Of a stretch of 64,000 bases of DNA, positions 49,201 through 62,355 are shown piece after piece. Source of the stretch: Cornus controversa (Eukaryota > Streptophyta > Magnoliopsida > Cornales > Cornaceae); NCBI GenBank assembly GCA_026545225.1, contig CM048854.1, positions 29,673,230 through 29,737,229 on the forward strand, read 5' to 3'. The first letter of the stretch is position 1. Each line of letters starts with the position of its first letter. Both the position numbers and the translations under genes were made by a program. The notes below the pieces were generated by a model. That model was not told the origin of the DNA. It worked only from the letters and a program-made list of their open reading frames with translations, and made no database searches.

Positions 49201-52200
49201 TATCATCTCTCAAGGGCCACTGCTTGATGAAGTAGTAGAGGTTGAGGATATTTAAGCATGAGATTGAGGATCACTTCATGTGAACTGGAATAGAGGTTTT
49301 GTTCAGCACCCTAACCACCCCCAATGTCCCAGATTGGCAGGACCGAGGACCAGGTAAAGGCTTATTCTCTCACACAAAGAGACACACAAACACAAACATA
49401 AACACAAACACCTGCACCCATACACACTTGAACAAATGTAATCACATTCATATGAAGAAATTTTAAAGGCATGAAGGCAGAAATTCTGAATTATACTTGG
49501 ATGGTGAAAGCATCCAGTACTCTTAATGAATCACAATCAATCCATGAAAACCTATGCATTTCACATATTTTTGTATTTGAAATCCTCATTCTTCCCCTGA
49601 ACAGTCTTGCAAAAATAAAGTTTGTTTTTTGCTATAAAATTTCCCTGATATTCTTGTAACTGGTCTCCATAAAAACAACGCATATTAGTTGTTCCTGATG
49701 CAGGATATAAACAAGAAAACTCTTCTAACAGCACCACAAATTACATTTCTCTAATATACGTTACTCAACATTCGTTTTATTTTGACAAAAAAGAGATGTG
49801 TGAAGCTAAAACTTAAGAAACTTACGAAATAAAGCCACATATCTCCCCAAAAACAAATAAAGAAAGAAAAAGTTACAATATATTTATCCCATCTAATCTG
49901 ATCCAAAGAAAAAAAAAAAAAAAAGTTTAAATCTGAAAAATACAATTTAGTAGTTAATCCTGCACTAACCAACACATAAGAAAGTGATAATCTAGATTTT
50001 TCCAATTCTAATAATATGTTCGGAAAATTTCATAAATTAGATTAAAACTGAATCAATTGAAACAATCTAAAACAAATCTCTACTGGCTAATATAAGATGT
50101 ATTGAGCCAAATACCAAACCTTCAATAGATTTGAAACGATTGGCACCTAAGATATCTAAGCAATTCCTCGTTAAAAGAATAAACAACGGTACTCACTCTT
50201 CCATTTGACGCTCATATTGCGAACGTACTTCATGTACCCGTACTGTGACTTCTAGCTCATGCTCAATTACCTGCATCAATGCCTTCTCAAGAGAAGGAGC
50301 TAATGGATTAGAACTTAATAAACACTAAATGAACAAATCACTTGCAAGCTTCATCCACCAAAATCAACCTAAGCATACTGCCACCACAATACCCACTAAA
50401 GGCATACCAAAAACACACAAAATTATATGACACAAGTCAATTACTCATTAACATAAACACATGAACAAGAAAAATTAAATCCTTCCATTTAGTTAAGGAT
50501 ACCTGAATTCCAGGTCCATTACTATTTCCAGCCCCTGCAAGAGGAGAAGATGTCAATGAACTATAAAATATATAAAATAAACATTGACTGCAGGAAGCAG
50601 TTGATATCCTAACCAGATGTTTCACGAGATGAGGCCTTTCGAGCTTCTAATAGCTCTTTTAGTCGTTTTGTAGCCATAGAAGCTTCTTCAGTCTTTCGCT
50701 GCAAAACCTGACACAGACAAGATAGAAAGTGAAAACATTTTTTCTATAGAACTAGGAAGAATTTAGGATCCTAGCTTAACTGTATTTACCATCTTTTGCC
50801 TCTGATTGAAAGCTAATAGCTTATGCATCTCATACTCGTTCCTTCTTCCCTCTTTCTTAAGCTGTTGATAAACAAAATGCATTCAAGCTTCAATAATTCC
50901 ATAGTTAAAAATTAAAATCAAACCAGCTCTGCATAAACCAAAATCACATTAAATAAATACTTGGAAGAAGTTTTGTTGCATCCTAAATATATCTAAAAAG
51001 CAGGATCATAAACATTAGCACCAAACAAACAAATAACTTAAAAAAAAAATCAGGGAACTCCTAGCATCATTTGAAATACTGGTCATATGAAGACATGCCA
51101 AATACATCTTTGCATTTACAATACCCAAAAAGATTTATAATCAGAAACACAAAGAAAACTGCAATTTCTTACTCAAATTGCCCTGCTATGGAACAATACC
51201 AAAGGATCAAAAAAAAAATCCCAAATCATTAAAAAAAAAATTATGTAAATTAGGGAACAAGTATATACTAGAATAAAGTAGGGACATAATGGATCAACTG
51301 AACCTTCCACTGGACAAATGATTCTAATTTAACTATCTTGTTGAAACATTATACAAATGTCAAAAGATCAATATATAAGGCTGGAACAGATCTATGATAC
51401 AATATACCTGAAGAACTTCTTTTTCCCTTGATGCCTTCCATAACCTGAACTGCTCAGACTCCTGTTTGATTTTTTGTTGCAGTTGAACCTACAAAATGCA
51501 CACCTGCATCAACACTGAGAGTACAAAAGGATGCTTCATGTACACAGGTTTCATATACTGTAAAATGGCACCTTCTGAGTCTTTATTCTCTGAATTTCTT
51601 CCTGTAGTCGTTTTGCTGCCTCATCACCTTTTTGTTTTTGTCTAAGGATTTGAGCTTGAGAATCTTGTTTCTTCTTCAACTCCGCAACCTGAAAAGAAGA
51701 TATTGTTATGAAGAAAATAATTGATGTTGGATGCACAAAAAATAATAATAACAATAATAGATTCACCTGTCCTTCAAGAAAATTCAACTTTTGAAGATAA
51801 TCTGCCTTCAGTTTTGGAGCGCTGTCATCAGAAGTGGATGTAATATTTGCAAGATTATGCCTTAATTCCTCTATCTCTTTCTGCCAATTGACAGGAGAAA
51901 TAACTGAACAATACATCCATAATAAACCTAAAATGAAAGCATAGGTATTACAAATAGAAAACTAACCTGCAGAGCCCTCTTTTGTTGTTCCAGACCTTGA
52001 ACTTTTTTCTCATAATGTTGTTTGAGGACTGAGGTATCAGCACTTGTAAACCGCTTCATTTCAGCCTTTCATAAATAGGAAAAATTATGGGGTGAATAAA
52101 CAAGGCTACAGCAATGCAGAAACAAATGAACAAATAATGGGTAGGTAGAAGAATAAATAGTGACTTCAACTCCAACCCTAGTGGATTTAATAAAATATTT

Positions 52201-55200
52201 GCCACCTTCTAACTTCATTTCCATAGTTATGACAGGATTTTAGACAGTATTATCAGTTTATCAAACAATTATGGAACTTTTTTACAACAACATATTATTG
52301 TAACTTGATTCACAATCTCTATACAGATGATAGAAATGTAAAAAACACTAGAAATTAAGTGTAAATTGAACCATTCTAGAGGAAAGTTATTTAACATCCC
52401 AAACAAACCAAATTGACAAGAAAACAAGCATAATATCTACTCTAAAATTCTCATGCTTCGTATTCTAACCAAATCTCACTCCTCTTAAATTCCACACTAA
52501 ATCTAACATGCCCAAATAACTAGAGGAGCATATTTTATTATACCAAATATGAATGTTAGGAAAATCAACTAAACCGGAGAACTAAAAAGATAAATGAAGA
52601 AATCTAAAAATTAATGAATCAGACTAAATTGTAAGGATGCTCATCTTACTGGGTTTTCATCAAGGGTCTCATAATTTAAAACATCAGATAAAACTGAACA
52701 AGTTCAGGGATTTTGCAATTTTGTTTGTAATAACACAATTTGAATGTCACTTTAAAAGATATTCACATAGAAAGAGTCAAAAGTTTAATTAAATGGAACT
52801 TCACTTATCACTGAATAAGCCCTGTGAGAATCTGCTTAAAGTTCTTATTGAACTTGACTAAATTATCTTTCAAAAGAAATCAAATATTGCAAATTCATTT
52901 AAACTTCAAAAAATTAAATTCAGCTCTTAAAATTTTCAGCCCATATTTTCAGTAACAAACAGAAACCATAAATGTAACATTTCCCTCTCTCCCAATATTG
53001 TTGACCTTTGTCAACTTCTTATACCAATGCAAGTCATATCCCCTAATTAGAAATAAATTTCTTGTCAGTAAACATAAAAAATAGCAACAAGTGGCCAAGA
53101 TTACTATCAACAAAAACTCAAAGTAATTGAATTCATGATCTGAAACAACCAAGATAAATGCAAGTGCGAAGGTAAATGATAGACACAGAAAGGGTAAGCA
53201 AATGTCTACCTCCTTCTGTTCAAGTCTTTTATCCAACTCTTTTAGCTCCTTGTCCAATTTCTCTTGAAGAGAAGAATGTTCTAGCTCCTCCTCATCTTCA
53301 GCTTCACCTATATGATTAAAACATTGTAAATCTCATTTCTTATGTTGCTAGGCCAAAAATAAGAACAAGAAAAAAAAAATAGCGAAGATCATTGCTAATA
53401 GAATATTTGATGTAGGACGAGCTATGATTCGCATGCATGAGTTGCACGTGCTTCGCCTCTATTTCTGGATAAGGGGCAAAGATAGATAATTAGGGATAGT
53501 TTTTATTTAATATTATTATTATATTAGTAATGTTTTATTTTAGGATATTTTTGTTATTTAATATCTTAGGGTTTTATTTTTAGTAAGGATTTGATTAGGG
53601 TTTTCCTTACTGCCTATTTATATGTTGGTTCATGCATTCTGAAAGGTACTTTTTGATGATTGAATATTGAATATTATCGAGATTACGTACTTCTTCCTCC
53701 TACTTCTTCTTCTTCTTCTCTCTTATTCTCCTCTCTCATTCTCTCTCTTCTTCTCAATATATTTTGATATCGAAACGCCCTTACCTGTCCCGCATCAATA
53801 TTGCTTGAAAAAGGACATCTAATGAAAGCATAATTTCTCTAACTATTCATGCAACCAACATAGGTTCAAAAGCCTTAATGCAATGCCGTGCACCAAAATA
53901 GAAAATGTTAGTTCTTATCCTGATTGCAAAATCCAATAGCAATAAGCATCAACTCTTGGTCATAATAAAAGAGCAGCCTTCCATATCAAGACCTGAATTT
54001 GTAGAACTACTTAAAACAGTAGGCTGTAAAACAGCAAATTGTAACTTACAGGCTATGTCCACAACCATTCCATCAGGCACTGATTCAAATTCATGAAGAT
54101 TTGAGAAATATAAATTCTTTGAGGGAAGCCCACCATCATTCGCATCAAGACAATTAACAAGTTCAATACGCCTTGAACTATTCAAGTTTTGCAAGCGCAA
54201 CAGTTCCACTTCCAATTCTTGAATTTTTGACACGTTTTTTGTCAACAAATCACAATCCTGCGAGGCAATTTGAAACTTAGGTTAGTAACAATCATCAGAA
54301 AGTTGTAATAATCACAAGCAAATTCCAAGTACCAACCCATTCAAACCTGATTTGCGTTCAAGTCAATTTCATCCCAAGATTTACCATTTCGAGCCAATTC
54401 AATGTTCGCAATCAGCCTATCTTTTTCAACCTAAAATGTTAAATCCATGAAAGAGATATGTGCTTTTGAAGAACAGAGAAAACATTGTAAAATCTCACTA
54501 AACACTTTGCAAATAATCAATGAGACAAACCTGAGCATCAATAGCACGTTGTGTCAAATGCTCACAAGTGATTCTACGTTCTTGAAGTTCCCGCTGTAAC
54601 TCTTGATTGCTTGCTTCAAGCAAAGAGACCTTGTGCTTGAGATTCTGGAGAACATAATATAAGTTCACATCCAAAAACATAAATCAAGGAGACATGCAGA
54701 TAATTCAGTGTACCTGAAGCTCCTCAAAAGGTGCATTGGCATCTCCACGAAAGTAAAGAAGCTCAGTCTGCAATTGTTCAATTTCGTTCCGCATTCTTTG
54801 CATTTGAGCTGTCATCGGGTCACGATTTATCTACAAGTAGAAAGAAAATTAAGCATAGAAGCCTTTAAATGTGAATGCAACAAATATTAATACCGAAGTA
54901 AATTAGTTTTTTTTTTAAAAGAAAGCTTACAACTGCTTTGTTTTGAATGTTCCGAGCACGATTTGCATACTTCAAAGTGTTCAAGGTTTCCTCCGCATTT
55001 GTGTCTGCGGGACTTGTACAAGCTACATTCACATAAGAATAATGCAGTTATTAGAAAGCAAAACATGAGATGCCTAACTGAGAAATACTCTCCACTGTTT
55101 GAACAGAATTAACATATATGAATAGCATACCAATCATAACTGTTTTGCAGTTTCCTCCAAGAGAATCCTAGAAAATCACAATTCAGTTATTAGCAACAAA

Positions 55201-58200
55201 ATTTTCTTCTCTTCAAAAAGTAAAACAGTGTCACTTGAACATTTTAACACTACTTTGCCGTCAGAAACATTAATAAATAAATTGACAACTAAAGCATTCA
55301 AGTGAAAAAACTTGAGCATCAATTTGCAAAGTGTGTTGAAGGAAAATCATGCAATGCAAAAAACTGACCAAGCAATGCTTTTACAAACAATGCCAACATT
55401 AATTTGAAAATCAGTCCACTTCTCTCTTTTGAACCTTGATAATATGACATCATCCCAAAAACCATATTACAATCAATAGGATTTTTTCAATTGGAAAAAG
55501 AAATGCCAATGAGAAAAAAATGACAGGTCGAATCAACCATTAATTGTTCAAGAAAATATATAAGTTTTCAAACATGTCCACTATATTTTTGGTCCCAGTC
55601 TGATATAACTAACTAAATGTTGATACATAAAAATAATTATCCCCTTGCCTGTAGAAGGCGTGTTAATTTGCTATCTCGGTATGGAACATGACCTCCTTCT
55701 TTCCTCTTCTTCTCATCCCCTAAAGCGCATATCACGTTACCAAGAGCGAGCAGTCCCTTGTTGATATGAATGCCTAGAACAAGAAATAATACTTTTAGAA
55801 AGAAAAAAAAAAAAAAAAAAGACCAAGAAATAATACTTTTAGAAAAGAAAAAAAAACTGTTTTTCACTTTTGCAAGAAGTTGATAGTTTTGACCTCATAA
55901 ATTCATTGAAGGAGGTAACTAGGACTGAAAATTTGAGAGGCCCCCTTTGTCACCACCCTATTCCTAAATCCTATTCCATCAAATTCAAAATGGTCTTTTC
56001 CAATTTCAGTTTCAAAAATTCATGAACATTATATTACCTTCTCGAAAACGCATCCCATCAGCTCCTGTTCGTTTTGCTCGTTCAGAACCAGCAAGGTCCA
56101 CTAAATGAAGTTTTGCACACAAAATATCATCATCATGTGTTGTTCCAGTTGTGCCAGAACCAATTTTCTTTTGCTCCATTGATATAGTAAAAATGGCATG
56201 CGAACGGCTGAAACAAAACGGAAAAAGGTTGAATCCTAAATGGTGTAACATGTAATGATGTGCAGAAAAGTAAAGGTAGTGGCGGAGTAGCACACTATAA
56301 GGCCTATGCCAAAATAATAAAAAAGGACAACTCAAGTAGCTTTTTTTGATTGGGGGATTGCTTTCTTGATCTTGAAGAATCGTAAGATTAAAAAACCATT
56401 TCTTATCAATAAATCAATTATTTGCATACAAATGAAAATGAAATATAAAAAATTAAGCAAATAAGTTCTATCTCTTTAAAATAAAATATAATACAAAAAG
56501 AGTTTATGTGCTTATAAAGAGTATCTGTGCCTTAAATACCCCATCAAGAAGTATGATTGAAAAAAATATGCCACTAAAAGTTTTTTTTATATATTATTCA
56601 CTAACAAAACACTGCATTAGCTTCAAACAAAACATTGCATTAGCTTCAGGGCCCCAATATGACAATAAGTATTTGATATTCTCATCTCTATGCCCTCCCA
56701 GGGTTGTTATGAAGAGATAAAAAAACAAGAACTTTCTTTCCTTCTACTAATTTTTATGATACCCTCGAACAATTACTTCTAGTGAAAATGATCTAATACT
56801 TTTGTTACTCTTGTTAACATTATTCCATCTTCCACAAAGAACGTGATAATTTACCTAGTTATTATCATTGCTAATAGCATTTTTTTTATAAAGACAAAAG
56901 TTTTTACCATTTAGTTTCAGAAGCAACAAGCCAACAAACAGAAAACTTCACTAAGCATGAAAAATAACTCCACAACTACAGGCAATGGATGGTTTCTACA
57001 CATTAGAAAGAGTATATACAGGACATTAACCAGGAGAAGCTTGGAAATAATTGGATCTCCACCAATGAACAACACCAACAAAGTTCTTTCTTCTTCAGTA
57101 TTGAAGGTTTTGACAAATTGAGGAAGAAAACTCAGGAATCTGATTTATAGTGCAATTCTTTGGACAATTTTACAAGGAGATAATCTCATGATTATCAACA
57201 ATAGAGATTCTCTGGTTAAGATATTGGTTAGGAAGGCTATTACTGATATTTTGTTATATTCATCTATAATTAAAAAAATAAAGAAGATTGCATTTCATTC
57301 TAGTTAAGATCCTGGTTAGGATTGCATTTCATAATTCACATGAAAATTAACACAGAACATATCAGTGAGAAAATCATCATACTACACATATTTTACTACT
57401 TAGTACATAATATATACATATATATATATAATGCACCTTGATTGGCTATTCATATTTGTGCTTCCTGTAGCACGAGATAATGAACCACGCAACAGAAATG
57501 AGGCCATCTCTTCTTTTGTCCTAACCTCCACCTCTGTTACACCAGCAAGTGTGATACCCCCATTCACTGTTTCTCTTATTTGGATAGGATTTCTTGCAGG
57601 TCCAGCAGGCTTTGCTAGAGATCCTCCATCGCCTTTAGAAAAAGCTGTCAAATTTGAATCCAGCAGATCAAATACCTCTTCCTTAAAAATCTGCAAGATC
57701 GCAAACTCGTGTCCAACCACATGAACAGCTAGCTCCATGTAAACCCAAAAAAGAATGACAAAGGTAGGCAAAATACAGTTTGCATTTCTTACCTCAATAA
57801 ATGATACTCTAATTAAAAATTCAGTGGAGTCTTTCATCTCCTCCACTCTTGAGAATATAGTTTCCATTACTTTAGGAATGATCCCACCATTATGTTCTTC
57901 TCCATTATAGTTCGTACCCATAGTGTATGTTTTTCCTGACCCCGTCTTTAACAACAAAAAGGCACACAAAACTTAACAAACTTGCATCTTAAATCAAACA
58001 CCCAGATTGGGTATAACAGGAAATTAAAATAGTGATGACAATAGGGGATTTTAGAAGAGACCAAATGAATAAACAGCAGAATCTAGGGATTGAAGCAAAA
58101 TAATGCAAAAATACAAGCAAGACATTTATTTGACCAACCTGGCCATATGCGAGAACTGTGCTATTGTAGCCGTGAAAAAGTGCATCAACTAGTGGAGCAA

Positions 58201-58604
58201 CACACCCATCAAAAATTTGAGAAGTTGGATACCCCGTGCTGCCAAAAACATAGTCGAATGTGAATGCATGCGATCCAATTTGCACCTGTTTGTACACTCA
58301 ATAGAGAAAAACAAAAATCAATCTACACTCCCAACTTTTTCTCAAGTCCAAGTAAGAATTCTACAAAAAACTACAATTGGAAACATACATTGTTCATACA
58401 ATAAAGTACAATAACAGCTCATTGAAGAATTAAGATACATCTTTTCGCGTATTGATATACAATACAATACCATACCTGTGGTTCGCCGGGCACTACCGTA
58501 ATGCAATCGGTGCAGCCAACTAGAAGCTCTGCAGTTACCAGAGGTCTAATATTAACTGCAACCCTAACGCATTGCGACAAGTCCTTGGCTTCAGAATTAT
58601 CCAT
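46201..58604 (-). CDS. KIN4C: Kinesin-4, KIN-4C (KIF4A-like) type, 27 exons, 1231 aa
   Basis: Exons (high-low): 58604-58476, 58285-58139, 57945-57793, 57690-57437, 56207-56038, 55773-55649, 55167-55131, 55022-54931, 54830-54714, 54644-54531, 54430-54347, 54257-54050, 53307-53210, 52065-51967, 51880-51767, 51688-51572, 51488-51408, 50861-50790, 50707-50614, 50534-50503, 50282-50197, 48475-48407, 48274-48047, 47956-47821, 47498-47421, 47296-46865, 46530-46201. N-terminal motor with P-loop GQTGSGKT (91-98), switch I NSQSSRSHA and switch II DLAGSE (265-270), then a long coiled coil, [18 protein letters not shown], a Cys-rich block (1019-1057, [19 protein letters not shown]) and a C-terminal tail with LPRAMRSA. 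Kinesin-4 motors walk on microtubules. The Cys-rich block and [14 protein letters not shown] start match KIN-4C (At5g60930) as recalled, not the shorter FRA1/KIN-4A. All phases agree; intron 6 is GC-AG. Confidence 0.95.
46921..47300 (-). other. KIN-4C cysteine-rich domain coding region
   Basis: Exon 26 encodes residues 1019-1057 with eleven cysteines in CC.C, C...KC.C, C..SC.C and KC spacing. In animal KIF4A a similar C-terminal cysteine cluster is reported to bind an iron-sulphur cluster and DNA. Whether the plant protein does so is inference. Confidence 0.7.
48719..49035. repeat. Two-copy tandem repeat of about 174 bp in KIN-4C intron 21
   Basis: TTTATGGCAGTATATAATATA...AAATGAAACCCACTACTT and CTCTATGGCAGCATAATATA...AAATGAAATCCACTTCTT are followed in both by CCCATAAC, TTGGAT, GG.TTTGAGTAAACTGGAT/GGGTCAACTAGAT and a TTCTCTCTC run. 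The copies are diverged, so the duplication is old. Confidence 0.7.
53308..54049 (-). other. KIN-4C intron 12 carrying a solo LTR
   Basis: GT-AG intron (GCCT|GTAAGT to TATAG|GTGAAG). More than half of its 742 bases is the solo LTR at 53408-53797 with its target duplication. Confidence 0.85.
53408..53797 (+). mobile_element. Solo LTR of a gypsy-type element, 390 bp
   Basis: It starts TGATGTAGGACGAGC and ends CTGTCCCGCATCA, so the ends TGATG/CATCA are inverted. ATATT is found exactly at 53403-53407 and 53798-53802, a 5-bp target duplication. It has a TATA-like CTATTTATATG and a CTT-rich downstream part. The start TGATGTAGGAC is the same as that of the gypsy LTR in CPR intron 9 (minus strand near 10857), so both belong to one broad family. 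Confidence 0.85.
55168..55648 (-). other. GC-AG intron (intron 6) of KIN-4C
   Basis: The exon ends ...KLTRLLQ at CTACAG and the intron begins GCAAGGGG, not GT. The acceptor is TTTTCTAG before GATTCTCTTGGAGG (DSLGG). The CAG|GCAAG context is the form favoured by GC donors, and the reading LLQ-DSLGGN is the conserved kinesin motif. Confidence 0.85.
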
Positions 58605-58929
58605 CTTGTATCAAACCAGATCGCAACATAAAAAAAACCCTAATTTGATCGAATCAAAACCAAATGCATTAAAAAAATTAGGGTTCAAAACACTATATAT
58701 GTAAATTCATTCTGCAAATTAAGACTTCAAGCAATACATTTTACATGCAAAGATAATTATCAAAATTACACCAACATGACGAATATTAACACCAATTAGG
58801 ATACATTGTATTGTTTATATATCTCGATTAAATAAGAGATAAAATGGAAACTTTTGATTAGTTTTGAGCTAAAACAATCTATAAAATTGAAAGGAAGAGT
58901 AGAACATATTGTTTAGTGATTGAGAGAGA

Positions 58930-59140
58930 GAGGGAGAGTGATATGAGGTGTACCGGCAACAATGTGAGAACGGGGATTGCGAGAAGAGAGAGAGGGGGGG
59001 GCTGTTTGTTTCGAAGTGGAGAGAGAGAGACGCAAGAATCTAGATGAAATAAATTCAATTGAAGAAAAGGCGCTCGGGTCCGAATTCAAATTACAGAGGC
59101 GTCACGTGCCAGAAGAACGGTATCGGTGATGTCACGTGCG
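58930..59140 (-). promoter_or_regulatory. KIN-4C leader and promoter with paired G-boxes
   Basis: GTCACGTGC occurs exactly at 59101-59109 and 59131-59139, each with a CACGTG G-box. AACGGTA (59116-59122) between them resembles the core of MSA elements of G2/M genes, and AACGG is also near 58971. A CT/GA-rich leader follows (58930-59035). A possible UTR donor is CCG|GTACACC near 58955. Cell-cycle control is inferred from these motifs only. Confidence 0.45.
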
Positions 59141-59574
59141 TTGAGTCCGGATTTTATTGGGCCTCATTGGACGGCCTGAATGCCCGCATTCGTTTTCGCA
59201 TGTAATATTTTAATGTATAAAATTCTTTTTTTTGATAATTCAACTTTAATGCAATTTAATGTATAAATTTCATTTTTTAGAGCAGGAGGACTCAGATTAT
59301 ATACTTTCAATTTTCAATTATGGAGTACTGTTTATTCTTTGTGTAAACTACTTATTTTGCTCTCTCTCCTAGGACGGTAATCTAGCAAAGTTGAACTGAG
59401 TATTAGAGTGTTCGGCTCGGCAAATCAATAAATGTGTTTGAACTCAGCTTAAGTCGATTACTCTGACTCAATCTTCGACTTTGAAAAGTTGTGGAGATGT
59501 CACTCACTCTTTGATTACTCTCAAACATATGTTGAATTGTTTCAAAGTAATGTTAACCTATGTTATTTTAAGAA

Positions 59575-59880
59575 AGAGTAATGCTACTAAAATAGTTATC
59601 TCATTACAAGAGACATAAACTCCCTTTATGAATCACTTAATTTAAATAGTTTTTTTTATATGATTAGTAATATGTAGTCTGAAATTGAAATAGTTCCAAA
59701 GAAGCTTAAGTGAATGGGGTGGGGGTACATAAAAATTATTTGGACCGGTCCGAATCGAACTATAAATCATTATCCTTTTGATATCAGTAAAAATTCTGGA
59801 TGAATTTTTAATAAATCTTTCAATCCAACAACCAATAGAAAAGTTCGCCATTCTTGTCACTCTCTTATTAGCTTTACTCT
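59575..59880. mobile_element. Probable MITE, 306 bp
   Basis: The left end AGAGTAATGCTACTAAAATAG and the reversed right end AGAGTAAAGCTAATAAGAGAG are similar for about 16 bases. The termini resemble those of the MITE at 32863-33181. No target duplication is clear. Confidence 0.45.
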
Positions 59881-60952
59881 AAAAAAATTCTTAAAAAAGC
59901 AAAAAGTCATTCTCAGTTCTTCCAATAAAAGCATATCGCGAGTTGTTAGATTGAAAAAATATCCCCTAGTCATGTGTTTCAAAGTGTTGTGAGGTTTAAA
60001 TTGGATATAAATCTAATCTTTGACATGATTTGTAGAAATTAAGTGATTGCACTCATAATTCAAATCTACATTTTCACGAGTGATGTCTATGAGCTACTCC
60101 CCTAGAATAGTAAAAATGAAGTGAAAAATAAAGTGAAATATTTGCAGATATGCCTACAAATTTTAGCCTCAAAACAATCTTTTAGTACAAAGTTATGCAA
60201 GAAGCCACCTCTATTTCGGAAAAATAAATTTAGTTGTTTCGGTTGTACTATGCACGGAAATAATTATACCCCCAAGTGTCATAGTAGATTCCGCACACAT
60301 TTAGGACTGTGATTAACCTGTGCAAGATGTAACGAAACAACCAAATTTTTCTCCTGTTTATAATATTATGTTTCACACTCCATTGATGGAAGATGATTTA
60401 TGAGAGTAATAGAGACAAGTAATGATGTACACTTTGAATTCGGCGGTAGATTTTCAAAGCATCGCAAACGTTTAATTTATTTATGATCGGATACATTAAG
60501 TCAATTAGTCCAAACAAGGCAAGTAGTTGCAATGTGATTTTGTTTTCACATTCCATTATACATAATAAGTTTAACAACATTAATTTAAAATGCTGATGCC
60601 CAAGCCAATTATTCCTTTGTGGATATCTCTTCCACCTTCCATTTATTGCTAGTTAAAAGGTAGCCTGAAAAAGATATAATAAATAAGAAAGGGAAACTGC
60701 AGTTCAGTAAACAATTTCACCAAAAGAAAAAAGTTAGCATGCTTTCACCAAAAAAAGAAAAATAAATTAAATAGAGCAATGAAGAATAAACAAAAAAATA
60801 TATAACATGATCCTGCCACGGCTTACATCCATAGCACACAAAATTTAAAAATATATATATTTTAATTATCTTCTTTCTTGATCTTGTTTCAATGACCACT
60901 CATATTTATAAGTGAAAGAATACAAACATGTTAATGCTATATATATGAAAAA

Positions 60953-61125
60953 GGATAATGATTTATAAGTGAGTGAAAGTTATCACCAAATGAATAGCCG
61001 AAAAGTCTCTCCATCCATTGAATTGTAAAGTGCAATAAGTGTTTTAGTCCCACTTGCACTATCTAAGAAATGAGAGTGATTCGGTTTCTAATTCGATGAT
61101 AACTTTCACTTTGTCTATCATTACT
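60953..61125. mobile_element. MITE with paired GTGAAAGTTATCA arms, 173 bp
   Basis: The left arm has ATAATGATTTATAAG and GTGAAAGTTATCACCAAAT. The reversed right arm has GTAATGATAGACAAA and GTGAAAGTTATCATCGAAT. The arms are long for the total length, giving a foldback. Confidence 0.6.
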
Positions 61126-61270
61126 CATATAAAAAATATATACTGATGGAACATTTTTAAAATCAATGACATGAATCACTCATATTAATACTCCATCTAA
61201 GGCTTGACTACCTCCCATGATGATATCCTCTACCACTTCCTTTCAAGTTGCCACACGAAAAATTTAACTA

Positions 61271-61668
61271 TAATGCTTCGTTTGGTAGGAAAGAAGGAAG
61301 ATGAGTGGAGGAAAAATATGAAGGAATGAACAAATTTCCTTCGTTTGGTAGAGAGGATACAAGGAAAGAAAAGAAAAGATGATGCATGAATCATCTTTCC
61401 TCTTTCACAAATTTTCATCCCTCCAAATTTTGACGAAAAACAGGAAAGAAGAAAAGCAAGCCTATTATAAAAGGTTTAAATTATAAAACTTTCCTTTTTT
61501 TTTTTCTTCCCTCATAACAAACAAAATAAGGTATTATCTGCTTCTCTTCTCTTCCATCCAACCAAACAAAAAGAGAAAAAAACACAATCTCTTTTAGAAA
61601 TATCTCATTCATCCCTCCTTCTCTCCCTTCCATTTAATTTTTTTCCTTCATACCAAACAAAGCATTAA
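61271..61668. mobile_element. MITE of the TTTGGTA-type, 398 bp
   Basis: The left end TAATGCTTCGTTTGGTAGGA and the reversed right end TAATGCTTTGTTTGGTATGA match at 18 of 20 positions, followed by AAGGAA-rich runs. The interior holds a second CTTCGTTTGGTAGAG, perhaps an internal copy of the end. Confidence 0.75.
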
Positions 61669-62109
61669 TGTCCAACTTGAACCTAAAAATAAAGTTATAC
61701 AACTTGTTTTTGAAATGAACTATTGCATGTTATGTACAATGAATTAAGGTATGCAACAATGAAACATGTGATCAGAGAAAATGTGGCATATAACTAACAA
61801 TATGCATTTAATCAAATAGAATAACTCTACAAGGATAATGAGATTTGGTGATGATATGGTCACAAAGGCACTCCTTTAATGATGTCACTGTACCATTGAT
61901 GTGTCAAAAACACTCTGCCATAAGTTAACTTTTAGGAGAGGATAAAAAAATATAAGGAACAATGCCAACATGTAAAATGATAGCGAAAAATCAACAATTC
62001 TTAGCCTAACAATTTGAGAATGAATAAGAAAGCAATTAAGATGAAATGAGTAGAAGAATGATTTAGAGTAGAGTATGATCAACGTGCTCTAATACTATGT
62101 AAAAAAAAA

Positions 62110-62340
62110 AAAATGAGTGTTGGGTTGGCTAAAATTCCTATTGTGATTAGGTTTCTATTATAGAGTTGTATTTGATTAAGTAATTTCTTAGTAAACAAGT
62201 CTTGGTCTCGAGAAAGAAAAGTTCTTGTTAGGCAAGTCTTGAGTTCTAAGGAATTGTAATCCTTGTCCACTAAAGAATTGGGTTTGGGACTCTATAAATA
62301 GTTACATATGTTATAGGTTGAGACTAATGAGAAGAAAAGA
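62110..62340 (+). mobile_element. LTR fragment related to 31772-32161
   Basis: It shares ATAGAGTTGTATTTGATTAAG, AAGTAATTTCTTAG-like, TCTAAGGAATTGTAA and a TATA (CTCTATAAATAG) in the same order as the LTR at 31772-32161. Its 3' part is replaced by the GGAATG-rich element. Confidence 0.5.
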
Positions 62341-62355
62341 GACAATACTCTTAGG

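Noticed and set aside
46201-58604. Assignment of the kinesin as FRA1/KIN-4A
   Set aside because: The start region ([14 protein letters not shown]), length of 1231 aa and C-terminal cysteine cluster fit KIN-4C better; FRA1 is shorter as I recall it.
60121-60312. 63-aa plus-strand frame
   Set aside because: No similarity, no splice context and AT-rich composition; chance frame.
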